In this document: positions 7,694-15,900 of the stretch, piece after piece | How positions within the stretch are numbered: the first letter of the stretch is position 1 | Layout of the letters: every line of letters starts with the position of its first letter | NCBI GenBank assembly: GCA_017473335.1 | Contig: JAFULN010000010.1 | Location: forward strand, 1 to 45,198 | From: Erysipelotrichaceae bacterium | GTDB taxonomy: Bacteria; Bacillota_I; Bacilli_A; Erysipelotrichales; Erysipelotrichaceae | DNA: 45,198 bases | Direction of reading: 5' to 3' | Made by a program: the position numbers and the translations under genes | Notes under the pieces: generated by a model | Databases searched by the model: none | The model's input: only the letters and a program-made list of their open reading frames with translations | What the model was told of the DNA's origin: nothing

Positions 7694-8911
7694 ATGAAAC
7701 GTTTTACACTGCCTAGAGATTTATATCATGGCGAAGGTGCTTTAGAAGCATTAAAAACATTGGATGGTAAAAAGGCAATCATCTGTGTTGGTGGAGGAGC
7801 GATGAAGCGCAATGGTTTCCTTCAGAAGGCAGAAGATTATCTGAAAGAAGCTGGTATGGAAGTTAGAATTTTTGAAGGTATTGAACCAGATCCATCTGTG
7901 GAAACAGTTATGAGAGGAGCTCAGGTTATGACTGAGTTTGAACCTGACTGGATTGTGGCGATGGGTGGCGGATCTCCTATTGATGCTGCAAAAGCAATGT
8001 GGATTAAATATGAACATCCTGAAATTACATTTGAACAGATGTGTGTTGTATTTGGAATTCCTAAGCTGCGCAATAAAGCTCGTTTCTGTGCGATTCCATC
8101 AACATCAGGAACTGCTACTGAAGTAACTGCATTCTCTGTAATTACTGATTATACAAAAGGGATTAAATATCCTTTGGCAGACTTTGAAATTACACCAGAT
8201 GTAGCGATTGTTGATCCTTCATTGGCTGAAACAATGCCAGCAAAACTGGTTGCGCACACAGGTATGGATGCTATGACACATGCTGTTGAAGCATATGTTT
8301 CAACTGCAAATTGCAACTATACAGATCCATTAGCTCTGCATTCAATTAAAATGATTAAAGAAAATTTGGTAAAATCATACAATGGTGATATGAGCTGCCG
8401 TGCTGATATGCATGATGCACAGTGTCTTGCTGGTCAGGCATTCTCTAATGCTCTGCTGGGTATTGTTCATTCAATGGCTCATAAAACAGGTGCTATTTTT
8501 GAAGATTATGGTGCACACATTATTCATGGTGCAGCAAATGCAATGTATCTTCCAAAGGTTATCAAGTTTAACTCAAAAGATGAAACTGCAAAGGTACGTT
8601 ATGGACATATCGCTGACTTCATTGGACTGGGTGGAAATAATGATGATGAAAAGGTTGATTTGTTGATTGCCTTCTTACGTAAGATGAATGATGAATTGAA
8701 TATTCCTCAGTCAATCAATCATTATGGTGCAAATGGCCTTCCAGCAGAAACAGGATTTGTACCTGAAGAAGTATTCCTGGATCGTCTGCCATCAATTGCT
8801 GCAAATGCAATTTCTGATGCATGTACAGGAAGCAACCCTCGTATTCCTACACAGGAAGAAATGGAAAAGCTGCTGAAGTGCTGCTACTACGATCTTGATG
8901 TAGACTTCTAA
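7694..8911 (+). CDS. iron-containing (group III) alcohol dehydrogenase
   Basis: A 405-residue NAD(P)H-dependent alcohol dehydrogenase. GGGSPIDAAKAM binds the pyrophosphate of the cofactor. The iron ligands are expected in DPSLAETMP...HTGMDAMTHAVEAYVS (Asp, His) and in GIVHSMAHKTGAIFEDYGAHIIHGAANA (two His). PSTSGTATEVTAFSVI is a further family signature. It reduces an aldehyde to an alcohol and regenerates NAD+ in fermentation; chain length preference is unknown. The gene stands alone with a strong promoter, an AAGGAGG site and a downstream hairpin. The Rex-like motif upstream suggests NADH-responsive control. Confidence 0.93.
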   Translation: MKRFTLPRDLYHGEGALEALKTLDGKKAIICVGGGAMKRNGFLQKAEDYLKEAGMEVRIFEGIEPDPSVETVMRGAQVMTEFEPDWIVAMGGGSPIDAAKAMWIKYEHPEITFEQMCVVFGIPKLRNKARFCAIPSTSGTATEVTAFSVITDYTKGIKYPLADFEITPDVAIVDPSLAETMPAKLVAHTGMDAMTHAVEAYVSTANCNYTDPLALHSIKMIKENLVKSYNGDMSCRADMHDAQCLAGQAFSNALLGIVHSMAHKTGAIFEDYGAHIIHGAANAMYLPKVIKFNSKDETAKVRYGHIADFIGLGGNNDDEKVDLLIAFLRKMNDELNIPQSINHYGANGLPAETGFVPEEVFLDRLPSIAANAISDACTGSNPRIPTQEEMEKLLKCCYYDLDVDF

Positions 8912-8923
8912 GTGTTTCAGGAT

Positions 8924-8949
8924 ATAGCGGGGAATTATTTCTCCGCTAT
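8924..8949 (+). terminator. hairpin after the alcohol dehydrogenase gene
   Basis: ATAGCGG (8924-8930) pairs with CCGCTAT (8943-8949). The following bases (tcgtattt) are a poor T-run, so it may act as a 3' stabiliser with partial read-through into the Nudix gene. Confidence 0.5.
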
Positions 8950-8974
8950 TCGTATTTAATGGAACAGGATAAAC

Positions 8975-9589
8975 ATGGAACAAACAGAAAAAGAATTTTT
9001 AAAAACTTATGATAAAAACAAGTATGAAAAACCATCAGTGACTACAGATATTATTGTAATGAGCACAGATGAGAATATTAGTGCTTTGAGAGTTCTTTTA
9101 ATTCAAAGAAAGAAGCATCCATTTAAAGATTACTGGGCAATTCCAGGAGGATTTTTAGATATTCACGAAAGTCTTGAAGATGGAGCACGCCGTGAGTTAA
9201 AAGAAGAAACTAATGTTGATGCAGATTATTTGAAACAAGTTCAGGCTTTTGGGGCTGTACAGCGAGATCCTAGAATGAGAGTAATTAGTATTGCGTATTT
9301 ATCTTTGATTGAAAGAAGCAAATTAATTGGCGTTCAATCGGGAGATGATGCGAAAGATGCACAATGGTTTTTGATTCGCTTATCAGAAGATCATGAATAT
9401 TATCTTGAAAATGAATGTACACATGAATCTTTTGATTTGAATCATCTTGCTTTTGATCATAAAAAGATACTTCTAACGGCGTTAAGTGAACTTAAAAGAG
9501 AAGTCTTAATCAATGAAAAAATAGTGAATCATTTAGTTAATGATCAAGAAGATTCACAAAAAGTACTTGATTTATTAAAAGCTTATTAA
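8975..9589 (+). CDS. Nudix hydrolase with NrtR-like C-terminal start
   Basis: A 204-residue Nudix protein. The Nudix box spans Gly59-Val81 (G-x5-E-x7-RELKEETNV); the usual Gly near its end is Asn80. The segment HLAFDHKKILLTALSELKREV after the domain resembles the linker leading to the winged helix of NrtR-type regulators, but only about 30 residues remain, too few for that domain. It is therefore more likely an ADP-ribose-type pyrophosphatase than a repressor. It follows the alcohol dehydrogenase by 63 bp and has its own terminator. SD is a weak AGGA. Confidence 0.8.
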   Translation: MEQTEKEFLKTYDKNKYEKPSVTTDIIVMSTDENISALRVLLIQRKKHPFKDYWAIPGGFLDIHESLEDGARRELKEETNVDADYLKQVQAFGAVQRDPRMRVISIAYLSLIERSKLIGVQSGDDAKDAQWFLIRLSEDHEYYLENECTHESFDLNHLAFDHKKILLTALSELKREVLINEKIVNHLVNDQEDSQKVLDLLKAY

Positions 9590-9617
9590 AATGCGATGAA
9601 TCTATCATCGCATTTTT
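9590..9617 (+). terminator. terminator of the Nudix gene
   Basis: ATGCGATGA (9591-9599) pairs perfectly with TCATCGCAT (9605-9613), followed by TTTT. It begins directly after the stop. Confidence 0.85.
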
Positions 9618-9693
9618 ACTGGTTATATTTCTTTTAATAGGCGTGTTTGATATAATTTTTACAGCAATAGTAATGATTGATGGAGGGATTTCC

Positions 9694-10170
9694 ATGTTTA
9701 GAGAACTGTCAAGAAAAAAACAGATGCTTTCTTTGGAAGAGTGCATTCGAATTTTAAAAACAGAAAAGCGTGGAGTTCTTTCTGTGCTAGGGGATGGAGG
9801 CTATCCGTATGGTATGCCAATTAATCACTGGTACAATGAAGAAGATGGAAAAATCTATTTTCACTGTGGGAAAACAGGACATCGTTTAGAAGCGTTGAGA
9901 AAAGAAAATAAAGTGTCTTTCTGTGTTTATGATGAAGGTAGTTGTGAAGAAGGAGAATGGGCTTTAAACTTTAAAAGTGTGATTGTGTTTGGGACTGTTG
10001 AAATCTCAGATGATTTAGAACGAATCATTCATATAACAACAAAGCTAAGTCATCAGTTCACTCAAGATGATGAATATATACAAGATGAAATCAAACATCA
10101 TGCACATCGTACCCTCTTACTGGTTCTTACACCTGAACATATTTGTGGTAAATCAGTAAAAGAGTCTTGA
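9694..10170 (+). CDS. NimA/NimC-like PPOX family flavoprotein
   Basis: A 158-residue split-barrel flavoprotein. RGVLSVLGDGGYPYGMPINHWY followed by KIYFHCGKTGHRLEAL is the pattern of the NimA/NimC (COG3467) branch, some members of which reduce nitroimidazoles; HCGKTGHR holds the probable flavin phosphate contacts. The open frame extends upstream to 9643, but GGAGGG lies 6 bases before the ATG at 9694. Single gene between two terminators. Resistance to nitro-drugs is possible from the family, not shown by the sequence. Confidence 0.8.
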   Translation: MFRELSRKKQMLSLEECIRILKTEKRGVLSVLGDGGYPYGMPINHWYNEEDGKIYFHCGKTGHRLEALRKENKVSFCVYDEGSCEEGEWALNFKSVIVFGTVEISDDLERIIHITTKLSHQFTQDDEYIQDEIKHHAHRTLLLVLTPEHICGKSVKES

Positions 10171-10188
10171 TAACACAGATACAAAAGA

Positions 10189-10239
10189 AAAAAGAAGTAG
10201 AAACAACGTAAGTAAAGCGATGTGTTTCTGCTTCTTTTT
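10189..10239. terminator. bidirectional terminator between convergent genes
   Basis: A 17-bp stem with one wobble: 10189-10205 (AAAAAGAAGTAGAAACA) with 10223-10239 (TGTTTCTGCTTCTTTTT). A-tract and T-tract flank it, so it can serve both the PPOX gene (+) and the VanZ-like gene (-). Confidence 0.85.
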
Positions 10240-10267
10240 GAATAGATACAGTAGAACTTTAGAATGT

Positions 10268-10783
10268 TTAATGAATCAAATAGTTCAGAAGTTTGTTGGG
10301 TTGTAAAATAATATAGAGTATGTATCCTATTGCTCCACCGGTTGTATTGGTGATAAGGTCTGTGATATCCCCTACTCTAAATTCGTGGAGTAAAGGCTGC
10401 AACAATTCAACACATAAACTCAATAAGAAAGTAGACATAACCGTTTTTAGGAAGAGATTCTTTTTGCTGTATTTCTTGGTGAGTGGAAACAGGAATCCAA
10501 AAGGGATTGTCATTATAATATTGAAACCAACTTGTCTTATAAAATCTCCTCTATTATTCATAACACCTGCAAATGGTATCAGATTCATTGGGTGATATGG
10601 GTGATCAAATACAAAAGGCAATGATGTCAAAACAGGCATTAGAGTCAAATGTAGGACAAATCCTAAGTAAATATACATGAGTGTTTTTGACAGGAATATT
10701 TGTTTTCCTTGTTTTTTCCATGATTTATGGAATACAAAAATATATAGAATCGTTAAAAATAGAATATCAATCCATATTTTCAT
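10268..10783 (-). CDS. VanZ-like family membrane protein
   Basis: A 171-residue integral membrane protein with about five hydrophobic segments. NLIPFAGVMNN, FNIIMTIPFGFLFPL and RVGDITDLITNTTGGAIGY are the conserved VanZ/RDD-like signature, the last with the usual polar Asp pair. VanZ proteins give low-level teicoplanin tolerance in one operon, but most homologues have no known role. AAAGGAGATAACCC precedes the ATG. It lies 27 bp after the lipoprotein gene on the same strand, so the two are probably cotranscribed. Confidence 0.85.
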   Translation of the reverse strand: MKIWIDILFLTILYIFVFHKSWKKQGKQIFLSKTLMYIYLGFVLHLTLMPVLTSLPFVFDHPYHPMNLIPFAGVMNNRGDFIRQVGFNIIMTIPFGFLFPLTKKYSKKNLFLKTVMSTFLLSLCVELLQPLLHEFRVGDITDLITNTTGGAIGYILYIILQPNKLLNYLIH

Positions 10784-10810
10784 GGGTTATCTCCTTTCAG
10801 TTTCTTAGTA

Positions 10811-11215
10811 TTAATAGCCATGATCAACATGTTTCCAGTATCCTTTTTCATCTCTTATCAGAATCCAGCTCCATCTTGTATAGGTGCTGTTTGGATTTAA
10901 TGATCCATCTGCTCCTGAAGAGTCAACATCAAAGGAAGAAGTCAACACAATCACTTCACTTGCGTTGTTTCTGAGAGCCCAATCCTGATGTGCCAGGGAT
11001 ACATCATCACCAGCATATGTAATTTCTGTTAAAGTACAGCCATCCCATTTGAGTGCAAATTCAGTCTTAATGACATTGATGGCTTTATGAATGTCTTTAT
11101 CAGTGTAAAGTTCAGAGGGTGTCCAGTCTATAATCTTCACGTTTCTTATGTTGCCGCATCCAGCTAAACTTATCAGAATAGCTGCAGTTATCATATATTT
11201 AGTTAATTTCTTCAT
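10811..11215 (-). CDS. uncharacterised lipoprotein
   Basis: A 134-residue secreted lipoprotein: KKLTKYM, a hydrophobic stretch, and the lipobox LAGC with Cys20 as the lipidated residue. The mature part (DVSLAHQDWALRNNASEVIVLTSS, then TRWSWILIRDEKGYWKHVDHGY) looks like one compact alpha/beta domain with an aromatic C-terminal strand; I do not recognise a named family. The open frame begins at 11242, but AAGGAG lies 8 bases before the ATG at 11215, and only this start gives a signal peptide. Middle gene of the YwaF-lipoprotein-VanZ set. Confidence 0.75.
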   Translation of the reverse strand: MKKLTKYMITAAILISLAGCGNIRNVKIIDWTPSELYTDKDIHKAINVIKTEFALKWDGCTLTEITYAGDDVSLAHQDWALRNNASEVIVLTSSFDVDSSGADGSLNPNSTYTRWSWILIRDEKGYWKHVDHGY

Positions 11216-11302
11216 GCTTCTGTCTCCTTTTGTTGGTTTCATTATAACAAGCGTTAGTTATGACTTCTCTAAAGCTTTTCTTAAGAGTTTCTAAAAGATG
11301 AG

Positions 11303-12130
11303 TTACTTTTCATATTCTGCTAGATCTAAATCATCTTCTTGGGTCATCCATTGAGTAATTATTTTAAGTGTGATAAGAATGAGTGAAGCTGCTATCGTGA
11401 ATCCGAAAATATAAATAAGTAAACTGATAGGATATGGGACTAAGTTCTGTATAGAAGAGTAGACAGGCAATTCAGGTGAACAATGTGGACTGATAAAGAA
11501 CATATTGAATGTTTCTGTTTCTAAAAGACCGCTGTAAAATGCAATTTCATTCATAATGACTGCACACCCAACAAGAATAAGAAATACAGGAAGTGCCTTG
11601 AATACTGTTTGTATTTCCAGTTTTATGTGACCTGTATAGAACAAATAGATTGCGATAACAATCATAGAGCTATGACATACCATGGTTTGAATGTTGATAC
11701 CAATTAAATCAATAAATACTGTAGATGGATACAACATGACACATATTCCAGCAAACAGTGAGTAAGTTGCCAGGTAGGAACATAGCATATCATGTATTTT
11801 TCCTTTCCTCCAAATCCCTGTAAGTAAACCAATGATCATTGGAGTTGAACAAAATTGAAATGGAAAAGCGTACCACTGATAATCAAATGTGAGAGTCGTT
11901 CCATTCCATGTAAAACTGTAAACAAACTGTTTATACACCTCTAAACAAAGTACAAGCAACGAAGTAGTAAAGATGACTCTCCAGGGTTCAAAAGAGAATC
12001 TATTACTTTGATGACAAAGCAGAACTGTGACAATCAAGGTTAAAAATAAGGCACATAGATGAAAGTTTCCATACATCTTAGGGGTATCCATTGTCATAGT
12101 AAAGAATTCATATAGAATATCAAATATCAT
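11303..12130 (-). CDS. YwaF/TIGR02206-like integral membrane protein
   Basis: A 275-residue protein with seven or so membrane helices. FHLCALFLTLIVTVLL, YQWYAFPFQFCSTPMIIGLL, and ISPHCSPELPVYSSIQNLVPYP match the pattern of the YwaF (TIGR02206-like) family, whose role is unknown. The start at 12130 follows AGGAGG by 6 bases; the longer frame to 12283 has no ribosome site. A second member lies at 31634-32386. It is divergently placed from the coiled-coil membrane protein gene. It may share a transcript with the lipoprotein gene 87 bp downstream. Confidence 0.75.
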   Translation of the reverse strand: MIFDILYEFFTMTMDTPKMYGNFHLCALFLTLIVTVLLCHQSNRFSFEPWRVIFTTSLLVLCLEVYKQFVYSFTWNGTTLTFDYQWYAFPFQFCSTPMIIGLLTGIWRKGKIHDMLCSYLATYSLFAGICVMLYPSTVFIDLIGINIQTMVCHSSMIVIAIYLFYTGHIKLEIQTVFKALPVFLILVGCAVIMNEIAFYSGLLETETFNMFFISPHCSPELPVYSSIQNLVPYPISLLIYIFGFTIAASLILITLKIITQWMTQEDDLDLAEYEK

Positions 12131-12309
12131 AGAAGTCCTCCTCTTTAGGATATGACATCTATTATCTGCTTGATTTCTGAAGATATTTGTTAGTAAAATA
12201 TGAATTATTTCTGAAGAAATATGAAAGAAAAGTTCTAACAGTGAGAGAATGTACAGATTTATTGCTGATATGATAAAATACAAGTAGAATTCTATCTTGG
12301 GGGTTGTTT

Positions 12310-12870
12310 ATGGAACAGGATCAGAAAATGACAGATGTAGAACAGCAAATTGAAGAAGAGCTGAGAAAATTAGAAGAAGAGAGTTTAGCTTTGGAGCGTC
12401 AGCTGAAAGAAGCTGAAGAAGCAGAGCAGAGAGCTAAGCAGGAAGAAAAGAAAAAGCTTGCAGAAGAAAATGCGATAAGAGTAATTGAAGAACAGAGAAA
12501 GCAGTTAGAAGAACAATCATTGAAAGAGCAGCAAGAGGCTAAGGCTGCTTCTGAGAAAACGAAGAAAATCTCGTTGATGTCAGTCATTACTGCTTTTGTT
12601 GTGCTCGTTGTATTACTTATGATTCCTGAAAGTTTCAATATCTGGCATAAAGCAATGTCATTGTTTGTGGTTGTATTTATGATTGTGGCAGCTATTGCTG
12701 GGTATAAAATCAACAATCTGATAGGTGCTGGTGTTTGTTTTCTGATTGCTGGATTAGCTGCATCCTTAGTGGAAGTTGTCATTGGTCTTGAAGTGATGAT
12801 TAAACTTCTTGTACTTGGAGGATTGATTTTTGTCATATTCTACTTTGGAATGCGTTATTTAAAAAGTTAA
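12310..12870 (+). CDS. coiled-coil membrane protein, partner candidate of the Sel1 giant
   Basis: A 186-residue protein. Residues about 8-85 are an uninterrupted Glu/Lys/Gln-rich coiled coil (EEELRKLEEESLALERQLKE and onward); the C-terminal half has three or four hydrophobic helices ending in a short YLKS tail. The N-terminal coil would lie in the cytoplasm. The next gene also begins with a Glu/Lys/Arg coiled coil of similar makeup, which suggests the two may pair. A terminator separates them, so co-transcription is partial at best. Start ATG 12310 is preceded by GGGGG. No named family recognised. Confidence 0.7.
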   Translation: MEQDQKMTDVEQQIEEELRKLEEESLALERQLKEAEEAEQRAKQEEKKKLAEENAIRVIEEQRKQLEEQSLKEQQEAKAASEKTKKISLMSVITAFVVLVVLLMIPESFNIWHKAMSLFVVVFMIVAAIAGYKINNLIGAGVCFLIAGLAASLVEVVIGLEVMIKLLVLGGLIFVIFYFGMRYLKS

Positions 12871-12908
12871 TGTAATTCTATTGTTGTGAAAATATTAAAA
12901 TGAGTTAT

Positions 12909-12932
12909 GCAGGATGATAAGTCCTGCTTTTT
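12909..12932 (+). terminator. terminator after the coiled-coil membrane protein gene
   Basis: GCAGGA (12909-12914) pairs with TCCTGC (12922-12927), followed by TTTTT. A new extended -10 (TG-C-TACAAT, 12936-12944) for the Sel1-repeat gene follows at once. Confidence 0.75.
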
Positions 12933-12935
12933 CTA

Positions 12936-12944
12936 TGCTACAAT
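12936..12944 (+). promoter_or_regulatory. extended -10 promoter of the Sel1-repeat gene
   Basis: TG-C-TACAAT, about 25 bases upstream of the ATG at 12968. No good -35; it would lie within the preceding terminator. Confidence 0.45.
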
Positions 12945-12967
12945 AGAAAAAAGGCTGGTGATAGCTG

Positions 12968-15900
12968 ATGAGTGAAATCGCAAAACTGGAAGAAAAAAGA
13001 AGACAGCTGGAAGAACAAAAACGTTTGCTGTCACAGCGAAAAGAAGAGCTTGCAAGAAAAGCGCTGGAAGCATCTATGACAGATGAACAAAAGGTTCTAA
13101 TTCAGAAAGAGAAAGCTCGTCGAGAACGTATTGAAGCTGAAAAAGCAGCAAAATCACAAAAGAACGAATCTACATCAGGTGTAGATGGTTTAAAAGTGGA
13201 ACAGGATTTCATCACCAAAAAGAAGCCTTCACAAAATTACAGAAAGTATTATGAAAATAAGATATATGAATATGTTACTATTCCTGGATTAATTCGTGGA
13301 TGTGCTTTAACAGATGCTCATCGTCGCTCTATTTTAAAATATGTTCCTTCTATTGATTTATCTCAGGTAGTTGTATTTCATGATGAATCCAAGTTATTTA
13401 AGCCAAACTGGACAGTTGTAACGACACGTGAAATTATTGAATCTACAGGTCTGGTATTTAAGTTAAATAATATAAAAATGGCCAGAAGTGGTAAATATGG
13501 AGAAGTGGATGTTTATGATCTGAAGAATCAGATAAAGTCTGTTAAGTTTAGAATGCCAGATACTCAAATGGCAAGCATCATCAATGCTTGGACAGATGCG
13601 TACATTGATTTAGAAGCTTATGGATGGAAACTGGATGCAATGAAGAGGTATGAAGAGGCTTTTCAGTGTTTCCTTGAAAGTGCGATCTTTAATGGGAATA
13701 TAGATAGTTGTAATAGTCTTGGTATTTATTATGTTAAAGGAAAATATGTTCGTCCAGATGAAAACCGTGCTATCTACTGGTATGAAAAAGGTGCAGAAAA
13801 TGGACATTACTATTCTGCATCGAATTTAATGACAATATATCGTACAAGAAAGCAATATGACAAGGCATGGTATTGGGCTGAAAAGGGGCTTCAACTAGAT
13901 GGTAAAAATAAAGATTCTATTTTAATCAGCATGGGAGATATGGCTCGTTATGGGTATGGTTGTCCAAGGGATACAAAACTGGCGAAAGAATATTATCTGA
14001 AGTCCTATGAACTTGGTAATTCTAGAGCAGCTTATCTATTGGGTGAGATGAATATCCAATATCCTAGTGATGATGCGGCAGCATTGAAGTATTATTTAGA
14101 TGCAGTAGAAAGAAATTATGATTTTGCGAAAATCAGTTTAGGTGATGCGTATCATTATGGACGAGGTGTTCCTAAAAATGATGAGATTGCCTATAACTGG
14201 TACATGCAGGCTAAAGAGAAGAATTATCCAAAAGTTTATTTGAGTTTAGGAAAATATCATCTTGATCGAAAAGAATATGATGAAGCTGAGCAGTATTTTT
14301 TGACTGCTGTACAAAAAGGGATGAGAAGTGCTTATACACAGCTAGGAGATCTATACTGTAATGAACAGTTTCATAAATATAATATTGATGAAGGTTTGTA
14401 CTGGTATGAAAAAGGTGCAGATGAAAATATTATTTCTTCTTTGAATCGATTAGCTAAAATGACTTATCAAGGTATCGGGGTTGTTCAGGATGCACAGAAA
14501 GCAGCAGCTTTGTATCAAAAGGCTATTGATTATGGTTCATATGATGCACGTGGAGAGTTGTCACAAATGTATTTATGTGGAGCAGGTGTCAAAAAAGACA
14601 AAGCTAAAGCATTTCATTTGATGGAAGAAGCACTGCGTTCAAATAATCTTCATTCTCTATTGATTCAGATTCAATCTCAGAGAGATGATTTAGATGGAGA
14701 AGAATTGTTGAAAAAGCTATACACAGTATGTGAATGTCGTGGTGAATCGGAATCCATTGAAGCCAAACGTTATCTGATGGATTATATAATTCAGAATATG
14801 GCAATTCTTGACGAAGAGGCTCAAAGTCGTGTAATCACTTATTTTAATGAATTGGTGGAAGAAGATGAACATGTTCTTGATTATGCCGATGAATTAGGAA
14901 CGATGATATCAGGATATGATATTCCAATTTTTACTGAGGAAAAGATTAATCAGTCAAAACAACAAGTCAAGGCAGTATCTAAACTTCCTGAGGGAAAAAA
15001 GATACAGGAAATGATGGAGATTTATCTTTCTAATCCTTGTTTATTTCAGGTGAATGCATATTTAGGAAAATATTTCTATGAAAAAGGTAATCATGAGCTG
15101 GCATTAGGATTGTATCGTCATGCGATATTGGCAGAAGATGCAGTGTTTGATGCGGAAACAGTGTTCAATGAAGCTTATCTTTCTTTTATACTGGAAGGAA
15201 ATGCAGAAAAAGGAAAAGAGATGGTCTATGCTATTTCTCAAGGATATTTACAGGGGAAGCAGAGATTTGTAGAGGCTGTGATGGAATATCCTAGATTAGC
15301 TTATGGATATGAATATGCAGAAACAGCTATTGAGTATGCAGAGTCATTGTGGAAAAAAGATGATCCTCGTAAAATTGAACTTCAAAATCTTCTGCGAAGA
15401 AGTCAATTAGAATCTGATTATCAGGAAGCAAAAAAGATAAGGGAAAAAATCTTGGCTGATTACAATCGTTTCAAGATTCGATTTCCGGAGGCTTATGCTC
15501 AGATTGCGGATTTAAGAGAAAACTATCATAAATCACTTAGTTGTTATCTTATTGCAGCTGCAAGAGGTCACTCGCAGGCAATTCATGAGCTTTTAGATGC
15601 TGATTCATCAGCATTAAGATACATTCGTATAAATACACAGGCATGGCTGTACAGTAAATTGAATGAATCTAGTACACCAGAAGGTAAACTGAAACTTTCT
15701 AAGATGTATCTGAAAGCTAAAGAAGTAGAAAAAGCATTGCAGACTTTGCGTGATCTGATTGTATCTTTAAAAGATGAACAGATGAAATCAGCAGCCCTTG
15801 AAGTGGCAAAACAATGTTTGAAAGAGGCTGAAAAATCAGTTATTTTAGATGATGTTTATCGAGAATTGTTGAGAAAAGAGTTTGCTTTTGATAATGATTT

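Noticed and set aside
8975-9589. NrtR NAD-biosynthesis repressor
   Set aside because: The C-terminal part after the Nudix domain is too short for the winged helix and the Nudix catalytic residues are intact.
12399-12836. 145-codon minus-strand frame over the coiled-coil membrane protein
   Set aside because: Ser/Thr/Cys-rich translation of the antisense of Glu/Lys codons; no ribosome site.
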